Shown here one piece after another: positions 16,483 through 27,234 of a DNA stretch of 64,000 nt. How positions within the stretch are numbered: position 1 is the stretch's first letter; each line of letters begins with the position of its first letter. Source of the stretch: Acetobacter nitrogenifigens DSM 23921 = NBRC 105050. GTDB taxonomy: Bacteria > Pseudomonadota > Alphaproteobacteria > Acetobacterales > Acetobacteraceae. Location of the stretch: the NCBI RefSeq assembly GCF_000429165.1, contig NZ_AUBI01000002.1:310001-374000 (forward strand). The letters are read 5' to 3'. The position numbers and the translations under genes were made by a program. The notes below the pieces were generated by a model that was given only the letters and a program-made list of their open reading frames with translations, searched no databases and was not told where the DNA came from.

Positions 16483-19437
16483 TCAGAAGTTCATGCCAGC
16501 TTGCAAGAAGAAGTAACGGCCGTTGTAATAACTGCCATACATGCCGCCGTCGCTGTTGTCAGTCGCGCTGGCCACAAACGGGGGCTTCTTGTTGGCGATG
16601 TTCTGAATGCCGCCTGTAAACGCCCATCTGTGGAAATTATACGTCATGCTCAGATCCTGCAGATACATGCCGGGTGTTTTGATGCGCTGTGTCCCAACAG
16701 GCTGCAGATTGGCGGTGCCGTTGTTCCAGCGCATGCCACTGATGTAATTGACCATATAGCTCACGGACAATGGTCCATGCTGCCAGGACAATGTCAGGTA
16801 ATCACGCGTGATGGGCACGCCTGACGTCTCACCAGCCGTATTTTGATACAGCAAAGAGCCCATGTAGTTATACCACGGGCCGCCAGCCGTATTCTGCTGC
16901 TTGTATGACAGCAGGCGCTGGAAGTTATTTTCGATGGAAAACACATCACGCGTGGTGACCATAAGGTGATAGCTCAGGTCCCAGTCAATGCCGCTGGTGA
17001 TCATGTTCCCCAGGTTTTCGTCAATGGCGTTGACGTTTGTGAGCTGACCACCGGAATTACGTGTAATATACGAACACTGGCCTGAATCGGCGCCGGTATA
17101 GCACGAGTCCAGGATGTACTGCGTTCCAAGACTTCCGATCATGTGCTGCAGCGTGTAGTGCCAGAATTCGACCGAGGTGGAGAAACCCTTGATCCAACGG
17201 GGGGTCAGGACCGCTCCGAACGTGTAGGTACGACCGGTTTCCGGCCGCAGCTTGGTGTTGCCACCCGTTGTCGTGGCGACCTGTCCGCTGCCAGCCTGCG
17301 TAAACGTCGCGGTGTTGATACCGCGTTTGGCGCAACTCGCCTGCACTGCGTTGGAAAGTGTGCCATAGGATGAAACCTGCGCGCAGGGATCCGTCGCGGT
17401 TTCATAGCTGAGGGCCTGACCGCCGTACATTTCATACACATTCGGCTGACGGAAAGATGTTCCCAAAGTTGCGCGAAAACTAACGTCCTGAGTCGGCGCC
17501 CAGTTGATCGACGCTTTCCAGTTTTTGGTGCTGCCGAATGTGCTGTAGGACGAGTAACGGCCCTGCGCGTCGATCGTCAGATCACGCGCCAGGAACGCGT
17601 TGCGCAGCAGTTCAAGGCGACCTTCAAGGTACCCTTCCGTCACATTGAACCCGCCCGACGTAATGCCCTGCGTGTTGGTCAATGTATTGCCGGAAACTAC
17701 GTTCGGATCAGGGGTATAGTTCAGGGACTCTCCACGGTGTTCCATGCCCATGGCAAGGCCGAACGAACCGCCGTTTTTCCACGGCATTTTCGCGACATGG
17801 TTGTTGTTGATGCGCAGGTTCAGGTCACGAAGCTGGTAGAGAGAGTGGTTGATGGTCGTGTAATTGGAATACGCGGCTCCCTGCTGGGACAGCGTGGAGA
17901 ATGCGCTTGACTGCTGGCAGCCGGCGCTACCGGCGCAACTGTTTGGATTATATGTGAACGTCGTATTCGGGTCCTGAAGATTCCCAGGATTACTGGGTTC
18001 AAGTCCCCACTCCTGAAGCAGCTTCAGGTAGTTGCCGGCGCCCTCCGTCTGGTCCGTCTCACGGCTCATTCCGTACGTGTAAGAAACATCGTACTTCCAG
18101 TCCCCGACGATATCGCCTTTGAGACCAGCCATACTTGTCCAGGTATCAAGCGCCGTTTCGAAGCGACGATTCCCCCACTCCATCATCCGTTTATAGACCT
18201 GCAACGGCTCACCGGTCGTGTTGCCCGGATAATTGGCGGGCAGGAGGATTGTCGTCGGGCTGCCTGCAATAGGCTCCGGCGCCATGTAGTAGTTCGACGT
18301 CTTATGAGAATAACGAGAATTCATATAGAAGTCGAAATGACGATTCACGGCATAATGCGCATCGACAGACATCGTCGAATTTTGCAGGGCGTTTTCCAGA
18401 GACTGCGCCTGCCCGTACTGATAACGCTGGCCGTTATAATCGGTCACGCCACTAGAGCCGTTGCCGGAGTATGCGTTGCCGGTATTGTTGCCGTAAAACA
18501 GGCCATCTCCCGTTATGCTTGAACCATGCAGCACGCCTGAAGACGATGTCGGGTTGTTGGTCTGCGCGTTTGCGGCCCATGAGCGATTACGCTGCAAGAC
18601 GCCGCCCTGACTCATATAAGACCCGAAGACCGTTATGTTGCCCTTGTCGTGATCGAAGTTCCAGCCTTTGTAGCCGGAAATCTGACCCGTAAGGTTATCG
18701 CCTTGCCCGGTGACGCCGCCTTTGATGGTAATATTGCCCGTCGTCAGGTCGTGACGAAGCTTGATATTGATAACGCCGGAGACAGCGTCTGCGCCGTAAA
18801 GTTCAGAGCCGCCGTCTTTCAGGATTTCGATACTGGCGATTTGCTGAACAGGAATGGTGTTCAGGTCGACGCAGGCCGACGCGCCATTCAGAGACGTGCG
18901 CTTTCCATCGATCAACACCAGCACACGGCTTTGGCCCAGATTACGGATGTCGGTGCATGATGCTCCTCCCCCACCGTTAGTCTGCGAGTTGGTCGTTCCC
19001 GAAGATCCGATCGATGGCAGGCGCTGCAGGAAGTCGCCAAGATTCGTCATGCCAGTCGCATTGATCTGCTTGGCAGTCACGATCTGGACAGGGTTTGCGT
19101 TGTGATTTGCCGATGTGCTCAAAGCGGAACCGGTAACAACGACGCTTTCGTTGGTATTGCTTTCAATCGACGGCAATACGGTGGGCGCAACGGCTCCCGC
19201 TCTGACCTGAGAATACTGGTGCGACGCAGGGGCGTTTATCTTCGCAGGAGCACTTTGTATTTTTGATGCAGGCGCAGAATTGTCCCTTTTCTTTATACTC
19301 CTATGTGACTTTCCAGATTGTGTCTGGGTTGACGATGCGGCGGCGGCGATTTTGGTTTGCACACAAAAACTTCCCGTCGCCAGAAAAGAAAAACATAAAA
19401 ATATAGCTTTTCTTTGGTGTGTCATATTTTTCGCCAT
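16483..19437 (-). CDS. TonB-dependent outer-membrane receptor, large
   Basis: 984 residues with a signal peptide (hydrophobic IFLCFSFLATGSFCV). A low-complexity Ser/Lys/Ala stretch runs to about residue 90, then a TonB box (ESVVVTGS). The plug is of the two-cysteine type (SCTDIRNLGQSRVLVLIDGK, ACVDLNTIPVQQIASIEILK, GSELYGADAVSGVINI), common in receptors for plant- or sugar-derived compounds as well as iron. The barrel ends YFFLQAGMNF. Length is at the upper end of the family. It is convergent with copB; the hairpin at 16444-16473 separates them. Ligand unknown. Confidence 0.9.
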   Translation of the reverse strand: MAKNMTHQRKAIFLCFSFLATGSFCVQTKIAAAASSTQTQSGKSHRSIKKRDNSAPASKIQSAPAKINAPASHQYSQVRAGAVAPTVLPSIESNTNESVVVTGSALSTSANHNANPVQIVTAKQINATGMTNLGDFLQRLPSIGSSGTTNSQTNGGGGASCTDIRNLGQSRVLVLIDGKRTSLNGASACVDLNTIPVQQIASIEILKDGGSELYGADAVSGVINIKLRHDLTTGNITIKGGVTGQGDNLTGQISGYKGWNFDHDKGNITVFGSYMSQGGVLQRNRSWAANAQTNNPTSSSGVLHGSSITGDGLFYGNNTGNAYSGNGSSGVTDYNGQRYQYGQAQSLENALQNSTMSVDAHYAVNRHFDFYMNSRYSHKTSNYYMAPEPIAGSPTTILLPANYPGNTTGEPLQVYKRMMEWGNRRFETALDTWTSMAGLKGDIVGDWKYDVSYTYGMSRETDQTEGAGNYLKLLQEWGLEPSNPGNLQDPNTTFTYNPNSCAGSAGCQQSSAFSTLSQQGAAYSNYTTINHSLYQLRDLNLRINNNHVAKMPWKNGGSFGLAMGMEHRGESLNYTPDPNVVSGNTLTNTQGITSGGFNVTEGYLEGRLELLRNAFLARDLTIDAQGRYSSYSTFGSTKNWKASINWAPTQDVSFRATLGTSFRQPNVYEMYGGQALSYETATDPCAQVSSYGTLSNAVQASCAKRGINTATFTQAGSGQVATTTGGNTKLRPETGRTYTFGAVLTPRWIKGFSTSVEFWHYTLQHMIGSLGTQYILDSCYTGADSGQCSYITRNSGGQLTNVNAIDENLGNMITSGIDWDLSYHLMVTTRDVFSIENNFQRLLSYKQQNTAGGPWYNYMGSLLYQNTAGETSGVPITRDYLTLSWQHGPLSVSYMVNYISGMRWNNGTANLQPVGTQRIKTPGMYLQDLSMTYNFHRWAFTGGIQNIANKKPPFVASATDNSDGGMYGSYYNGRYFFLQAGMNF

Positions 19438-19774
19438 GTATCGGGTTCATCACTAAGCGCAACATGTTTTTGTTGAACTCGTGTGTCCACGGCGAATTCA
19501 AAATTCGCTTCCCAATTGCCACAGCCTGTTGCGAAATTAACACTAAATTAATATGATTATTACCAATAAACGCCAGAATGTAATTTCTTGTATCGTTTAT
19601 TTATCTTATATTTGTAACATAGCAGAATCGAAACATGATGATTTGGACTCAAAATATCTTTGCCAAATCCACACCACCCCAAGAAGCTCTTTGAGTTTTG
19701 TGTGCGAAGCGGCAGGTTGTATGCCACCGCCTGCTTCGCCCAGCCGAACGGGCGATCAACCCGTTCACGTCACG
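19438..19774. other. Upstream region of the large TonB receptor, AT-rich
   Basis: 337 bp with no gene. It carries an inverted repeat TAATA-N4-TATTA at 19549-19562 and an AT-rich stretch at 19590-19620, likely the receptor promoter and operator zone. The repeat is only loosely Fur-box-like and I do not assign it to Fur. Confidence 0.4.
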
Positions 19775-20782
19775 TTATGATCGGCTCGCAGGCGCGACGC
19801 TGTCCCCAGAATCAAACACCAGCATAACCTCTCCCGCGATCGGAGACGGCGTGCGGTCTTTTCTCAACAACGCACGGAACCTGCCGTCATAGCTCGCGGC
19901 CTGTTCGTATTGGACGTCCAGCAACCCGTGCCTGTCGAGAAACACATTGAACGCCGCGGGAACGCGCACGCATCCCTCTGAACCAGTGTGGCCAAGCCGT
20001 CGCTCAAGGAAGTCGGGATCCGTAGCATGCATCTCCAAACGGATGTCGCCGGTCTCGCCATCGGTTCGCCAGCCCTTGACCGCGTTCCGCCAACCGAAAT
20101 CCCAGACCCGCATTCCTTTTGCGCCGATGCCACGAATTCCGTTCTCGTTCTTGGTGCCTTCTGCGCGATAACCCAGCCGGTCGGTTGTGTTGTCGAACAC
20201 GCCTGTCGGCGTGATGTAGTAGTATTTGCGTCCCTTGGTCCCGGTCGAAACCTTGACGCCGCCAATCACCTCCCAGTCGTCAGAATCCGGCAATGCGAGC
20301 ACCAGAGCAAGCCTTTGCACGGCCGGATTGCGGTCCACCACGACCAAAACCTGCGCGCGCGTGATTCGATACCCCCCCTGCTCGACGCCATTCCTGGCGG
20401 CGGCCACCCAGTGGGCGCGCTGTTGGATGGTGAAGGATTGCAAATTCGGCACTTCACGCTTCAGCGCCGCCTGCAATTTGCCCGCCTCTTGCCGGGCGGC
20501 AGCATCATCAAGCGCGGGCAGCGGAGGAATTTCGACGGAGGGCGTGGGATTTAGAACCGGGTCAGACGGCGTCGTGGGCGTCGGAGTCACCGCCGTCGAC
20601 GGGCTCACACCTGATGCGCCTACGGTTGGCGCGGCGGGTTGCTCCAGACCTCCAGACGCAGGTTGCGCAGCAACTGCAGACATGGACACCAGAAGCGCAG
20701 CCGCAACGGATGTCGCGATCAGCACGGAGCCCATCGATGGCGCTGTACCCGTCTTCGGCCATCCTTTTACGCTGCGCTTCAA
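19775..20782 (-). CDS. L,D-transpeptidase (YkuD domain), exported
   Basis: 335 residues from a TTG with GGGGGGA 7 bp upstream; a TTG 24 bases earlier is possible. A hydrophobic segment (VLIATSVAAALLVSMSAVA) anchors or exports it, and a Pro/Thr/Ser-rich linker follows. The catalytic YkuD domain is C-terminal: KYYYITPTGVFDN, GMRVWDFGWRNAV, then HATDPDFLERRLGHTGSEGC. The histidine and the SEGC cysteine fit the HX(14-17)[ST]xGC catalytic motif. Such enzymes form 3-3 peptidoglycan crosslinks or attach proteins to the wall in the periplasm. It has no operon partners. Confidence 0.88.
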   Translation of the reverse strand: MKRSVKGWPKTGTAPSMGSVLIATSVAAALLVSMSAVAAQPASGGLEQPAAPTVGASGVSPSTAVTPTPTTPSDPVLNPTPSVEIPPLPALDDAAARQEAGKLQAALKREVPNLQSFTIQQRAHWVAAARNGVEQGGYRITRAQVLVVVDRNPAVQRLALVLALPDSDDWEVIGGVKVSTGTKGRKYYYITPTGVFDNTTDRLGYRAEGTKNENGIRGIGAKGMRVWDFGWRNAVKGWRTDGETGDIRLEMHATDPDFLERRLGHTGSEGCVRVPAAFNVFLDRHGLLDVQYEQAASYDGRFRALLRKDRTPSPIAGEVMLVFDSGDSVAPASRS

Positions 20783-20936
20783 CGCAAATCCCCCCGATAC
20801 GCCCAAGGCCAGTAAAGCTTATGTCACTGCGAGGACAATAGCCAGAAAATCGCTTTTTTATCAAAAGCGAACAGATATTGACGAGCGTTGCGCCACGCTC
20901 ACGCTTTAACGACGCGCCACAGGCAACGCCAAATAC

Positions 20937-20971
20937 AAAAAAACGCGCGACCAGCATTGCCGGTCACGCGC
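20937..20971 (-). terminator. Intrinsic terminator after lpd
   Basis: Read on the minus strand: arms GCGCGTGACC and GGTCGCGCG (one bulged T) with a short loop, followed directly by TTTTTTT. It lies about 50 bp after the lpd stop, ending the sucA-sucB-lpd operon. Confidence 0.85.
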
Positions 20972-21019
20972 TGCAGGCGACAGGGGGCTCGCCCCTGCCG
21001 CGCCTCTCTCTTGTGGGCG

Positions 21020-22765
21020 TTAGATATTCAGAGACATGCCGTTGACGCCAAGCGCGGCTTCCTTGACCGCCTCGCTCAGCGTCGGATGCGCATGGCAAAC
21101 ACGGCCGATATCTTCGGAAGACGCCCCGAACTCAATCGCCATGGTGCATTCGGCGATCAGTTCTCCCGCGCCCGGGCCGAGGATATGGACGCCGAGCACC
21201 CGGTCAGTCGTCGCATCGGCGATGACTTTCACGAACCCGTCCGTCGTTCCCAAAGCGCGCGCACGGCCATTAGCCATAAAGGGGAACTTGCCGACCTTGT
21301 AGGAGACGCCCTTTTCCTTGAGCTGCTCCTCGGTGAAGCCCACCGTGGCCAGTTCCGGCCATGTGTAGACGACGCCCGGAATGGCGTCATAATTCACATG
21401 CCCCGCTTGCCCGGCGAGGATTTCGGCGAGGGCCACGCCCTCCTCCTCCGCCTTGTGCGCCAGCATCGGTCCCTTGATGACGTCGCCGATGGCGTACACG
21501 CCCGGAACGTTGGTGGCGAAGTGCTCATCCACCTCGACCCGCCCACGGTTGTCCACCGCGATCCCGGCTTCTTCCAGACCGAGGTTCTTGCTGGCCGCGG
21601 TACGCCCGATAGCGAGCAGAACGACGTCCGCCTCCAGCGTCTGCGCATCGCCGCCCTTGGAGGCCTCGACCGTCAGGGTCACGCCCTTCGCGGTCTTCTC
21701 GGCCTTCGTCACCTTATGACCGAGTTTCATCTTCAGACCCTGCTTGGTCAGGATCTTGCGGAACGCGGCCTCGACCTCGTTATCCGTGCCTGGAACCAGA
21801 CGGTCGAGGAATTCGACGACCGTCACTTCCGCGCCCAGACGCTGCCACACGCTGCCCAGCTCCAGACCGATGACGCCGCCGCCAATCACGACCAGACGCT
21901 TCGGCACAGCCGAAAGCTCAAGCGCGCCAGTGGACGTGACGATCACCTTCTCATCGACGTCGACACCTTTCAGGCCGGCGCTGTCACTGCCCGCGGCAAT
22001 GACGATGTGCTTCGCCGTGACCGGTTTGCCCGCAACCGTCAGACGGCCGGTTCCCTGAACCTTGCCCTCGCCCTTCAGCCAGGTGATCCCGTTCTTCTTG
22101 AACAGGTACTCGACGCCCTTCACGTTGGCTTCGACGATCCCGGCCTTGCGCTTCTGCATCTGCGCAAGGTTGAGCTTCACGCTGGCGATATCCACGCCGT
22201 GAGCGGCGAAGTCATGCGCAGCCGCATGAAAGTTCTCGGACGAGTGCAGCAGCGCCTTCGACGGAATGCACCCGACGTTCAGGCAGGTGCCGCCAAGGGT
22301 CGCACGCTTCTCGACGCACGCAACCTTGAAGCCCAGTTGCGCCGCACGAATTGCGCACACATAACCGCCCGGACCGGCGCCGATCACCACGACATCGTAA
22401 TCGGTCTCGGCAGGAGCTTCCGTCGCTTTCGCGGGCGCAGGGGCCGCAGCTTTCGCAGGAGCGGGCGCCGCTTTTTCCTCAGACTTCGCAGCAGGAGCCT
22501 TCGCAGCGGGCTTGGCCGCCGCCTTGCCGCCTTCGGCCAGAAGCGCCAGCACCGCGCCAACCTCGACCTCGTCGCCTTCCTTGACCACGTGGCTCTCAAG
22601 CACGCCAGCCGCAGGAGCCGGAACCTCGACGCTCACCTTGTCGGTCTCCAGCTCCACAATCGGATCGTCCACCGCCACAGCGTCGCCCGGCTGCTTGAGC
22701 CATTTGCCGACCGTTGCAGAGGAGACGCTTTCACCCAGCGCCGGAACCTTGATCTCGATAGCCAT
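21020..22765 (-). CDS. lpd: Dihydrolipoyl dehydrogenase (E3) with N-terminal lipoyl domain
   Basis: 581 residues. Residues 1-77 form a lipoyl domain ([18 protein letters not shown], lipoyl lysine in ETDKVSVEV). An Ala/Pro/Lys linker follows to about 120. The E3 flavoprotein has FAD motif [17 protein letters not shown], redox disulfide [19 protein letters not shown] motif [16 protein letters not shown] and C-terminal [13 protein letters not shown] with the catalytic His-Glu. It reoxidises dihydrolipoamide on E2 using NAD+. The start used has GGGAAA upstream; the frame extends 17 residues further. E3 proteins with their own lipoyl domain are known, usually from pyruvate dehydrogenase; here it sits in the 2-oxoglutarate operon. 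Confidence 0.96.
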   Translation of the reverse strand: MAIEIKVPALGESVSSATVGKWLKQPGDAVAVDDPIVELETDKVSVEVPAPAAGVLESHVVKEGDEVEVGAVLALLAEGGKAAAKPAAKAPAAKSEEKAAPAPAKAAAPAPAKATEAPAETDYDVVVIGAGPGGYVCAIRAAQLGFKVACVEKRATLGGTCLNVGCIPSKALLHSSENFHAAAHDFAAHGVDIASVKLNLAQMQKRKAGIVEANVKGVEYLFKKNGITWLKGEGKVQGTGRLTVAGKPVTAKHIVIAAGSDSAGLKGVDVDEKVIVTSTGALELSAVPKRLVVIGGGVIGLELGSVWQRLGAEVTVVEFLDRLVPGTDNEVEAAFRKILTKQGLKMKLGHKVTKAEKTAKGVTLTVEASKGGDAQTLEADVVLLAIGRTAASKNLGLEEAGIAVDNRGRVEVDEHFATNVPGVYAIGDVIKGPMLAHKAEEEGVALAEILAGQAGHVNYDAIPGVVYTWPELATVGFTEEQLKEKGVSYKVGKFPFMANGRARALGTTDGFVKVIADATTDRVLGVHILGPGAGELIAECTMAIEFGASSEDIGRVCHAHPTLSEAVKEAALGVNGMSLNI

Positions 22766-22888
22766 ATTTTCCCGTCCCGATTGAAGCCGATGAACGCCGG
22801 GCGCGTCGCCCGTCACATTAATCGCCCTTGTGCGCCTCCCTGCAGGAAGGCCGCCGCGTTTCCCATGCGAAACGCCGTTAAATCGTCA

Positions 22889-22922
22889 CGCGCCCCGCGT
22901 CATATACATGGCCCGGGGCGCG
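22889..22922 (-). terminator. GC-rich hairpin between sucB and lpd
   Basis: Arms CGCGCCCCG and CGGGGCGCG separated by 16 bases lie just after the sucB stop. No long T tract follows on the minus strand, so it may pause or partly terminate rather than end transcription, or protect the upstream mRNA. Confidence 0.55.
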
Positions 22923-22930
22923 ACGGATTG

Positions 22931-24163
22931 TCAGAGGCCGAGCAGAAGGCTGCGCGGGTCCTCGACGTATTTCTTCACGCTGACGAGGAAGCTCACCGCT
23001 TCCTTGCCGTCCACGATGCGGTGATCATAGGACAGCGCAACATACATGATCGGCCGGATTTCGACCTTGCCGTTCACCGCGACCGGGCGGTCGACGATGT
23101 TATGCATGCCCAGAATGCCGGACTGCGGGGCATTCAGGATCGGCGTCGAAAGCATCGAGCCGTAGATGCCGCCATTGGTGATCGAGAACGTGCCGCCGGC
23201 CAGATCGTCGATCTTCAACGTACCCTCACGCGCCGCCTTGCCGAAGCCCGCTATGCGCTTCTCGATCTCGGCGTGGCCAAGATTTTCCGCGTCGCGCAGC
23301 ACCGGCACGACCAGACCGTTCGGGCCGCCAACCGCGATGCCGAGGTTGATGAAGTTGCGGTAGATGACGTCTTCGCCGTCGATCTCCGCGTTGATCGCCG
23401 GGAACTCCTGCAGCGCCGCGATGACCGCCTTCGAGAAGATCGACATGAAGCCCAGCTTCACGCCGTATTTCTTGACGAAGCTGTCCTGGAACTCGACACG
23501 CATCTCCTTGGCGGCGGTCATGTCGATTTCGTTGAACGTCGTCAGCATCGCCGCGGTGTTCTGCGCGTCCTTCAGGCGACGTGCGATCGTACGACGCAGG
23601 CGCGTCATCTTCACTCGCTCTTCACGCGGATCGTCCTGACGCGGGGCCTTCGGCGCGGCCGCAGGCGCACTGGCGGCAGGCTGCGACACGAACGCCAGAA
23701 CGTCGCCCTTCGTGATGCGGCCATCCTTGCCCGTGCCCGCGCCGACCTGCTCGGCCGAAACGCCCTTCTCCGCCATCAGCTTGCGCGCAGCCGGAAGGGC
23801 TGCCGCGGCGTCAACCGGAGCAGATTTCACGGCGGGAGCCGCAGCCGCCTTTGCGACAGGGGCGGGAGCCTTCGGGGCCGCTTCCTTCGGGGCCTCGGCC
23901 TTGGCGGGAGCCGCAGAGGCCTTGCCGCTCGGGTCCAGCGTGATCAGCAGAGCGCCGACTTCGACCTCGTCGCCCTCGTTCGCCGCGGGCGTCCCAAGCA
24001 CGCCAGCCTGCGGCGCCGACACTTCGACGCTCACCTTGTCGGTCTCCAGCTCCACGAGCGCTTCATCAGCGGCAACCGCCTCGCCAGCCTTCTTCAGCCA
24101 CTTGCCGACCGTCGCCGTGGTGACGCTCTCGCCCAGTGCCGGCACCTTGATCTCGACAGACAT
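22931..24163 (-). CDS. sucB: 2-oxoglutarate dehydrogenase E2, dihydrolipoyl succinyltransferase
   Basis: 410 residues from ATG (GGGA upstream; a GTG four codons earlier is possible). A lipoyl domain spans 1-77 ([26 protein letters not shown]), then an Ala/Pro linker. A peripheral subunit-binding domain follows ([29 protein letters not shown]). The catalytic core runs from about 180 ([64 protein letters not shown] with the catalytic histidine). It transfers succinyl groups from E1 to CoA. It lies between sucA and lpd in one operon. Confidence 0.97.
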   Translation of the reverse strand: MSVEIKVPALGESVTTATVGKWLKKAGEAVAADEALVELETDKVSVEVSAPQAGVLGTPAANEGDEVEVGALLITLDPSGKASAAPAKAEAPKEAAPKAPAPVAKAAAAPAVKSAPVDAAAALPAARKLMAEKGVSAEQVGAGTGKDGRITKGDVLAFVSQPAASAPAAAPKAPRQDDPREERVKMTRLRRTIARRLKDAQNTAAMLTTFNEIDMTAAKEMRVEFQDSFVKKYGVKLGFMSIFSKAVIAALQEFPAINAEIDGEDVIYRNFINLGIAVGGPNGLVVPVLRDAENLGHAEIEKRIAGFGKAAREGTLKIDDLAGGTFSITNGGIYGSMLSTPILNAPQSGILGMHNIVDRPVAVNGKVEIRPIMYVALSYDHRIVDGKEAVSFLVSVKKYVEDPRSLLLGL

Positions 24164-24366
24164 CTCGCTTCCCACTTCCTTTTTATCCCACGCGCCTGCG
24201 ACGCTTCAACCAGGCGCCACAGTCACGCTACGACCGGCGACATACACCGCCGGAGCATCTCTCGACGCCGCCTGTCCTCCCGTTCGCAAAATTACGAAAG
24301 GGCGACCTGCAAGACGGCGCGTTGAGCGGTCACGCCACCGGGCGCGGCCGCTCCAAACCCCCGACG

Positions 24367-27234
24367 TCAGCCCAGACCGAGCGCCGACTTGACCAGCGCA
24401 GCCTGCTCCGCCGCGTGAATTCTGGCCAGACCTGTCGCCGGGCTCGCCGCCGCCGCGCGGCCGACGTAGGCCGGACGCGTGACCTTGTGCCCGGCGACGC
24501 CAAGAGCGCCTTCGATCAGACGATCGACAAAATGCCAACCGCCGCCATTTCGGGTTTCTTCCTGACACCACACGATATCAGTGGCTTTCGGATATTTCTT
24601 GAATTCGGCGGCCAGTTCCGCTTCCGGGAACGGATAAAGCTGCTCAAGGCGCAGGATCGCCGTGGTGTCCAGCTTCTGGTCACGCCGCTCCTGCAGCAGG
24701 TCGTAATAAACCTTGCCCGAGCAGATCACGATACGTTTGACCTTGTCCGCCGCCAGATCGTCAACCTCGCCGATGACCGGCTTGAACGACGTGCCTGTCT
24801 CGAACTCAGGCAAAGTCGAGACCGCCAGCTTGTGACGCAGCAGAGACTTCGGCTCCATCAGTATCAGCGGCTTGCGGTACGGCAGCTTCAACTGACGACG
24901 CAGCGCATGGAAGTAGTTCGCCGGCGTCGTGATGTTGCAGACAAACATGTTATCTTCGGCGCAGAGCTGCAGATAGCGTTCAAGGCGGGCGGACGAATGC
25001 TCCGGACCCTGCCCTTCGTAACCGTGCGGCAGCAGCATCACCAGACCGGACATACGCAACCACTTCGTCTCGCCAGAGGCGATGAACTGGTCCACGATCA
25101 CCTGAGCGCCGTTGGCGAAGTCGCCGAACTGCGCCTCCCACAGCACCAGATTGTTCGGGTTGTGCATGGTGTAGCCATACTCGAAGCCAAGCACGGCGAA
25201 CTCGGACAGGTGCGAGTTGTAGATATCGATTTTCGCCTGACCGTCCTCGATATGATTGAGGAAGGTGTAATCGCCCTGCGTCGTCTGGTCCTTGACCGTA
25301 GCATGACGCTGGCTGAACGTGCCGCGCTGCACGTCCTCGCCCGACAGGCGAACGCGGTGCTTTTCAAGAAGCAAAGAGCCAAAGCCAAGAGCCTCGCCCG
25401 TCGCCCAGTCGATGCCTTCGCCGGTCTCGATCGCCTTGGCCTTGGCCTTAAGCTGACGTGCGATTTTGCCGTTCAGATCGAAATCTTCCGGCGCAGTGCT
25501 GATCGCACCGCCGATTTTCGCGAGCACGTCTTTGGAGACGCCCGTCGCAACCGTCGGGTATTCGCCCTCTTTCGGCGCCTGCAGATCCGACCACGCGCCT
25601 TCCAGCCAATCGGCCTTGTTCACCTTGTAGGACTGGGCGGCCGTGTATTCGGCGTCGAGGCGTGCGTGGAACGCGTCCCACTGGCTCTTCGCCTCTTCCT
25701 CGGTCACGACGCCAGCTTTCACCAGATGCGCGGCGTAAAGCGTGTGCGGCGTCTCATGCGTGGCGATCGCCTTGTACATGATGGGCTGCGTGAAAGCGGG
25801 CTCATCCGTCTCGTTATGGCCGTTGCGGCGATAGCAGACGATGTCGAGGATGATGTCGCTGGCGAATTTCTGGCGATAATCAGCGGCCAGACGAGACGCG
25901 TAAACGACCGCTTCCGGGTTGTCGCCGTTGATGTGCAGGACCGGCGCTTCGATGGCTTTGGCCATGTCCGAGCCATAGACGCCGGAATGCCCGTTCACCG
26001 GGTTGGTGGTGAAACCGACCTGATTGTTGACGATGATATGCACCGAACCGCCGGTGCGGTAGCCGACAAGCTGCGACATCGACAGCGTTTCATACACCAC
26101 GCCCTGACCGGCGAACGCTGCGTCGCCATGAATCTGGATAGCCATGTGCGACAGACGCGTCTCGGTGTCGCCGTCATCGTCCTGCGCCGCGCGAATCTTG
26201 CCGCAGACGACCGGATCGACAGCCTCAAGATGCGACGGGTTGGGCTGCAGCGAGATATGTACCGAACGCCCGGCGATCTCGACGTCCGTCGACGTTCCGA
26301 GATGGTATTTCACGTCGCCCGAGCCCGCGACATTGTCAGGCTTGAAAGAACCACCTGCGAATTCGTTGAAGACCGCGACATACGGCTTGCGGACGACGTT
26401 CACGAGCGTGTTTAGGCGTCCGCGATGCGCCATGCCGATGGCCACGGACTTCACGCCCTGCTGCGCCGCCTGGTCGATGATCGCATGCAGGGACGGGATC
26501 GAGACCTCCCCGCCCTCAAGACCGAAACGCTTGCCGCCGACATAACGCTTCGCGCAAAACGCCTCATACCCTTCCGCTTCGGTCAGGTGCTTGAGGATCG
26601 CCTTCTGCTCGGTCGCCGTAACGCCAGCCTGCCAGTTGTCACCCTCGATGCGCGCGCGGAACCACTCCCGCTGCTCCTCGCTACGGGCGTAGATGTATTC
26701 GGAGCCGATCGCGCCGCAATAAACGTCGCGCAGGGCCGCCACAATTTCCTTGACCGTCGCCGTGTCGCGTCCGGGAAGCAGCGGGGACAGCAGGGAGCCG
26801 ATATAAACCGGACGGTCCAGATCCGCCGGACCAAAGCCGTAAGTCGCCGGGTCCAGTTCGACGGCGGGCTTCGGAACCTTCAGACCGAGCGGATCGGTCT
26901 GCGCCTCCAGATGCCCGAATTCACGGAACGCGCGAACCAGTTGCGCAACGGCGAGGCTGTCAGAAGCAGCCAGACCGGCGCCCTTTCCAGCCGCGGGCTT
27001 GCCAGCCGGGACGGCCACAGGCTCTTCGCCCGTGATGATGGATTTGCGCGGAGCCCACGACGCGCCGGAGGCGTCCTGCAGGATCGAGGCCGCTTCGTCA
27101 TCGAGAGAGCCGAAAAGGCTGGCGAAAGACGGATCGACGCTGGAGGGGTTTTCAGCCCACCGCGCGTACAGATCGGCCACGTAGGCGATGTTGCTGCCGC
27201 TTAGAGCGGCGGTAAGGAGATCGGCGCCCGCCAT
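24367..27234 (-). CDS. sucA: 2-oxoglutarate dehydrogenase E1 component
   Basis: 955 residues, full family length. It has the N-terminal E2-contact segment (YVADLYARWAENPSSVDPSF), MAHRGRLNTLVNVV near residue 300, the TPP/Mg2+ region GDAAFAGQGVVYETL, and C-terminal LLPHGYEGQGPEHSS, the signature of homodimeric 2-oxoglutarate E1. It decarboxylates 2-oxoglutarate and passes succinyl to the E2 lipoyl group in the TCA cycle. First gene of sucA-sucB-lpd. GGGAG lies about 10 bp upstream of the ATG. The complete operon implies a working oxidative TCA step, which some related acetic acid bacteria (for example Gluconobacter) lack. Confidence 0.98.
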   Translation of the reverse strand: MAGADLLTAALSGSNIAYVADLYARWAENPSSVDPSFASLFGSLDDEAASILQDASGASWAPRKSIITGEEPVAVPAGKPAAGKGAGLAASDSLAVAQLVRAFREFGHLEAQTDPLGLKVPKPAVELDPATYGFGPADLDRPVYIGSLLSPLLPGRDTATVKEIVAALRDVYCGAIGSEYIYARSEEQREWFRARIEGDNWQAGVTATEQKAILKHLTEAEGYEAFCAKRYVGGKRFGLEGGEVSIPSLHAIIDQAAQQGVKSVAIGMAHRGRLNTLVNVVRKPYVAVFNEFAGGSFKPDNVAGSGDVKYHLGTSTDVEIAGRSVHISLQPNPSHLEAVDPVVCGKIRAAQDDDGDTETRLSHMAIQIHGDAAFAGQGVVYETLSMSQLVGYRTGGSVHIIVNNQVGFTTNPVNGHSGVYGSDMAKAIEAPVLHINGDNPEAVVYASRLAADYRQKFASDIILDIVCYRRNGHNETDEPAFTQPIMYKAIATHETPHTLYAAHLVKAGVVTEEEAKSQWDAFHARLDAEYTAAQSYKVNKADWLEGAWSDLQAPKEGEYPTVATGVSKDVLAKIGGAISTAPEDFDLNGKIARQLKAKAKAIETGEGIDWATGEALGFGSLLLEKHRVRLSGEDVQRGTFSQRHATVKDQTTQGDYTFLNHIEDGQAKIDIYNSHLSEFAVLGFEYGYTMHNPNNLVLWEAQFGDFANGAQVIVDQFIASGETKWLRMSGLVMLLPHGYEGQGPEHSSARLERYLQLCAEDNMFVCNITTPANYFHALRRQLKLPYRKPLILMEPKSLLRHKLAVSTLPEFETGTSFKPVIGEVDDLAADKVKRIVICSGKVYYDLLQERRDQKLDTTAILRLEQLYPFPEAELAAEFKKYPKATDIVWCQEETRNGGGWHFVDRLIEGALGVAGHKVTRPAYVGRAAAASPATGLARIHAAEQAALVKSALGLG

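Noticed and set aside
19549..19562. Fur box upstream of the large TonB receptor
   Set aside because: Only a short TAATA-N4-TATTA repeat; too little match to a Fur consensus.
20888..24325. 1145-codon plus-strand frame
   Set aside because: Antisense to sucB and lpd; Arg/His-rich composition typical of the shadow of Ala/Glu/Lys-rich GC genes.
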